This document shows, piece after piece, positions 5,135 to 6,761 of a stretch of 6,761 bases of DNA. This DNA is from M50B103 sp041667565 (GTDB lineage: Bacteria > Fidelibacterota > Fidelibacteria > Fidelibacterales > Fidelibacteraceae). The notes under the pieces are model-generated. The model saw only the letters and a list, made by a program, of their open reading frames with translations, had not been told where the DNA came from and did no database searches. The stretch's first letter is position 1, and every line of letters starts with the position of its first letter. Position numbers and translations under genes: made by a program. The stretch lies in the NCBI GenBank assembly GCA_964572745.1, contig CAZNFT010000078.1:1-6761 (forward strand), in the 5' to 3' direction.

Positions 5135-5812
5135 ATGCACCGTTTATTAGAAGAAGTTCCATTGTTTGATGGTGTGAATCCTTGTATTTTAAGGCAAATT
5201 TCTCAAAAGATCAGTCTAAAGAAATATAAACTGAACCGCGTTGTGGTCACAGAAGCTAGTTCCAACGAATATTTTTATATTATAAAAAGTGGAGAAGTCA
5301 GAGTATTCAGGGAAAATAAAGATGGCGAAAAAATCATTCTTGCTATTTTAGGAGAAGGTGAGTTTTTTGGTGAAATGTCAATTTTGGAATCCAATCTTGC
5401 CTCGGCGAGTGTTATTACAACACAGGATTCCGAATTTATTTGCATTCGTGACAGGCAATTTATGAGCATGGTGAAAAGAACGCCCTCTATTTCAACAAGA
5501 ATGTTTTCTAATTTATCGAAAAGAATACGCTATTGTGATGATAGTATAAAAAATCTGAATAAACACTGCACCTGTGATAGAGTTGCTACAGTATTACTAT
5601 ATTTTGCCGAGAAACGCGGTTACAGAAGAAGCAATTCAGTTGTGATCAAAAAAATGCCATTTCAATACAGTATTGCCTCTTTAGCCGGGATCTCACGAGA
5701 AAGCGTTTCGCGCGCTTTTAACAATCTTCAAGATAATGATTATATTATTAAGACCGGTAGAGAATTAGTTATTAACGACTATCAAAGATTTTATGAAGAC
5801 TTTAATAAATGA
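5135..5812 (+). CDS. Crp/Fnr family transcriptional regulator
   Basis: A 225-residue DNA-binding regulator: an N-terminal cyclic-nucleotide-type beta-barrel (about 8-115), a dimerisation helix (about 117-143) and a C-terminal winged helix-turn-helix. The phosphate-cassette core GEFFGEMSIL (75-84) is present, but the arginine that holds the cyclic phosphate in E. coli CRP (R82) is alanine here (A89). CRP's adenine contacts T127 and S128 align with C134 and D135. The protein therefore probably does not sense cAMP in the standard way. A cluster of cysteines, C134, C145 and C147 (HCTC, 144-147), sits at the dimer helix and hinge and could bind metal or sense redox state; the N-terminal four-cysteine pattern of FNR is absent. 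The recognition helix SRESVSR (187-193) keeps the R-E-R triad that reads TGTGA in CRP. AAAGG ahead of the ATG is the ribosome-binding site, 12 bases after ytfJ. Its targets are unknown; it may regulate its own operon, but I found no full TGTGA-N6-TCACA site in the window. Confidence 0.9.
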   Translation: MHRLLEEVPLFDGVNPCILRQISQKISLKKYKLNRVVVTEASSNEYFYIIKSGEVRVFRENKDGEKIILAILGEGEFFGEMSILESNLASASVITTQDSEFICIRDRQFMSMVKRTPSISTRMFSNLSKRIRYCDDSIKNLNKHCTCDRVATVLLYFAEKRGYRRSNSVVIKKMPFQYSIASLAGISRESVSRAFNNLQDNDYIIKTGRELVINDYQRFYEDFNK

Positions 5813-6744
5813 AAAATTTAGCTTACGCAAGACGAGGCTTTCGTTATAATAATTATAGCTATTACTTGCAAGATCATTTTGGTGAGCGTGTTCAGCGAGT
5901 AGCAATAGAGGGCGGATTTACCTGTCCCAATCGAGATGGCACAAAGGGAGTTGGTGGTTGTATCTACTGCAACTCAGAGTCTTTTTCGCCACCGTATTCC
6001 GATAGTCGATTTCCTATTTCTAAGCAATTGGAAGAAGGTATTAAATTTTTACATGGACGTTTTGGAGCCAATAAATTTATTGCCTATTTTCAAAATCGCA
6101 CCAATACCTATGCGCCGCTAAAAAAACTAGAGTCAATGTATCGCCAAGCATTAGAACATCCTCAGGTTGTAGGTTTATCTGTTTCAACACGTCCCGATTG
6201 CGTGGATGATGATGTGTTGTCCCTGTTGGCAGATATTAATAAAGACTATGATGTAAATTTAGAACTTGGTTTGGAATCCCTGAAAGACGAATCTCTGATC
6301 TGGATGAATCGCTGTCACAGCATGGATGATAGTCTGAAAGCTTTAAAATTAGCAGAGTCATACGGCATTGATGTAACGGCACATATTATTTTAGGTCTGC
6401 CCACAGAAACACAGGAAGAAATGTTCGAGCAGCTTAAAGAGATCAATAACTATCCCCTGAAATATCTCAAGCTTCATCACTTGCAGGTGATAGAAAAAAC
6501 ACACTTGGCAGAAATTTACAAGAAAGAAAAATTTCCACTCTTTAGCTATTGGGAATACATAGAATTTATCTCAGACTATATTTCAAGAATAGATCCATCT
6601 TTAATATTACAGCGCGTTCACTCTTCATCACCCGATGAATGTCTTGTAGCCCCCAAATGGCCGCATACCACCACGGCTTTTATGATGGATTTGCAGAAGC
6701 ACATGAGAGAGGGGGAGATCTGGCAGGGAGACAATTATAAATAG
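5809..6744 (+). CDS. yhcC: Radical SAM protein, TIGR01212 (YhcC/YtqA-like) family
   Basis: A 311-residue radical S-adenosylmethionine enzyme, the usual length for this family. The [4Fe-4S] ligands are C39, C51 and C54 in the family's spaced form C-x11-C-x2-C (TCPNRDGTKG...GGCIYC), which replaces the common CxxxCxxC. Further family motifs are YFQNRTNTYAP (93-103), STRPDC (126-131), ELGLES (152-157), HIILGLPTET (192-201) and KLHHLQVIEKT (221-231). The fold resembles the Elp3-like radical SAM group, but the substrate of YhcC/YtqA proteins is not established; a role in nucleic-acid modification is only a guess. Its ATG overlaps the stop of the crp/fnr gene (ATGA), so it is translationally coupled and the last gene of the operon inside the window. 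No terminator is visible before the window ends. Confidence 0.93.
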   Translation: MKNLAYARRGFRYNNYSYYLQDHFGERVQRVAIEGGFTCPNRDGTKGVGGCIYCNSESFSPPYSDSRFPISKQLEEGIKFLHGRFGANKFIAYFQNRTNTYAPLKKLESMYRQALEHPQVVGLSVSTRPDCVDDDVLSLLADINKDYDVNLELGLESLKDESLIWMNRCHSMDDSLKALKLAESYGIDVTAHIILGLPTETQEEMFEQLKEINNYPLKYLKLHHLQVIEKTHLAEIYKKEKFPLFSYWEYIEFISDYISRIDPSLILQRVHSSSPDECLVAPKWPHTTTAFMMDLQKHMREGEIWQGDNYK

Positions 6745-6747
6745 AAT

Positions 6748-6761
6748 CCAGATTCCAGATT
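6748..6761. repeat. 7-bp tandem repeat at the right edge (two units visible)
   Basis: Two exact copies of CCAGATT follow four bases after the stop codon of the radical SAM gene and run into the window edge. With only two copies visible this could be chance or the beginning of a longer array. Confidence 0.4.

Noticed and set aside
1..6761. CRISPR array, prophage or toxin-antitoxin module.
   Set aside because: There are no regularly spaced direct repeats, no cas or phage genes, and no small paired toxin-antitoxin frames.

Overview
The window (about 40% G+C, by eye) looks like chromosomal DNA of a diderm (Gram-negative-type) bacterium. The signs are a lipoprotein murein L,D-transpeptidase, Shine-Dalgarno-led genes, a sigma70-like tRNA promoter, and a housekeeping set (DUF4416, DUF2953, YtfJ, YhcC/TIGR01212) of the kind found in anaerobic FCB-group and related lineages. 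Cloacimonadota-like bacteria are my best guess, but nothing in the window is diagnostic of a phylum.

Layout. 1-265: non-coding, with an 8-bp tandem repeat at the edge, a GC-rich palindrome and a weak candidate terminator for the genes to its right. 266-2891 (minus strand): a two-gene operon, a LYS4-type homoaconitase/aconitase-family enzyme followed by an outer-envelope L,D-transpeptidase. 2892-3290: a 399-bp gene-free stretch. It holds a palindrome next to the enzyme's ribosome-binding site and a 273-bp element bounded by about 27-bp imperfect inverted repeats, inside which lies a 38-nt sequence that folds as a perfect three-way junction. 3264-3409 (minus strand): a complete tRNA-Lys(UUU) unit with its own promoter and terminator. 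3410-3559: very A/T-rich divergent control region. 3560-6744 (plus strand): a tightly packed five-gene operon, DUF4416 - DUF2953 (YtfI-like) - YtfJ/GerW - Crp/Fnr regulator - YhcC-like radical SAM protein. Two junctions are ATGA overlaps and one gap is a single base. 6748-6761: start of a 7-bp tandem repeat at the right edge.

How the genes may work together. The homoaconitase-type enzyme would isomerise a tricarboxylic acid, either homocitrate in alpha-aminoadipate lysine synthesis or citrate in a partial TCA route. The downstream transpeptidase remodels peptidoglycan. The plus-strand operon joins the YtfI/YtfJ pair known from Bacillus spores to a Crp/Fnr regulator that lacks the usual cAMP-binding residues, plus a radical SAM enzyme of unknown substrate. 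The features most worth a second look are the inverted-repeat element with its nested three-way junction, the fungal-like homoaconitase, and the altered Crp/Fnr sensor.
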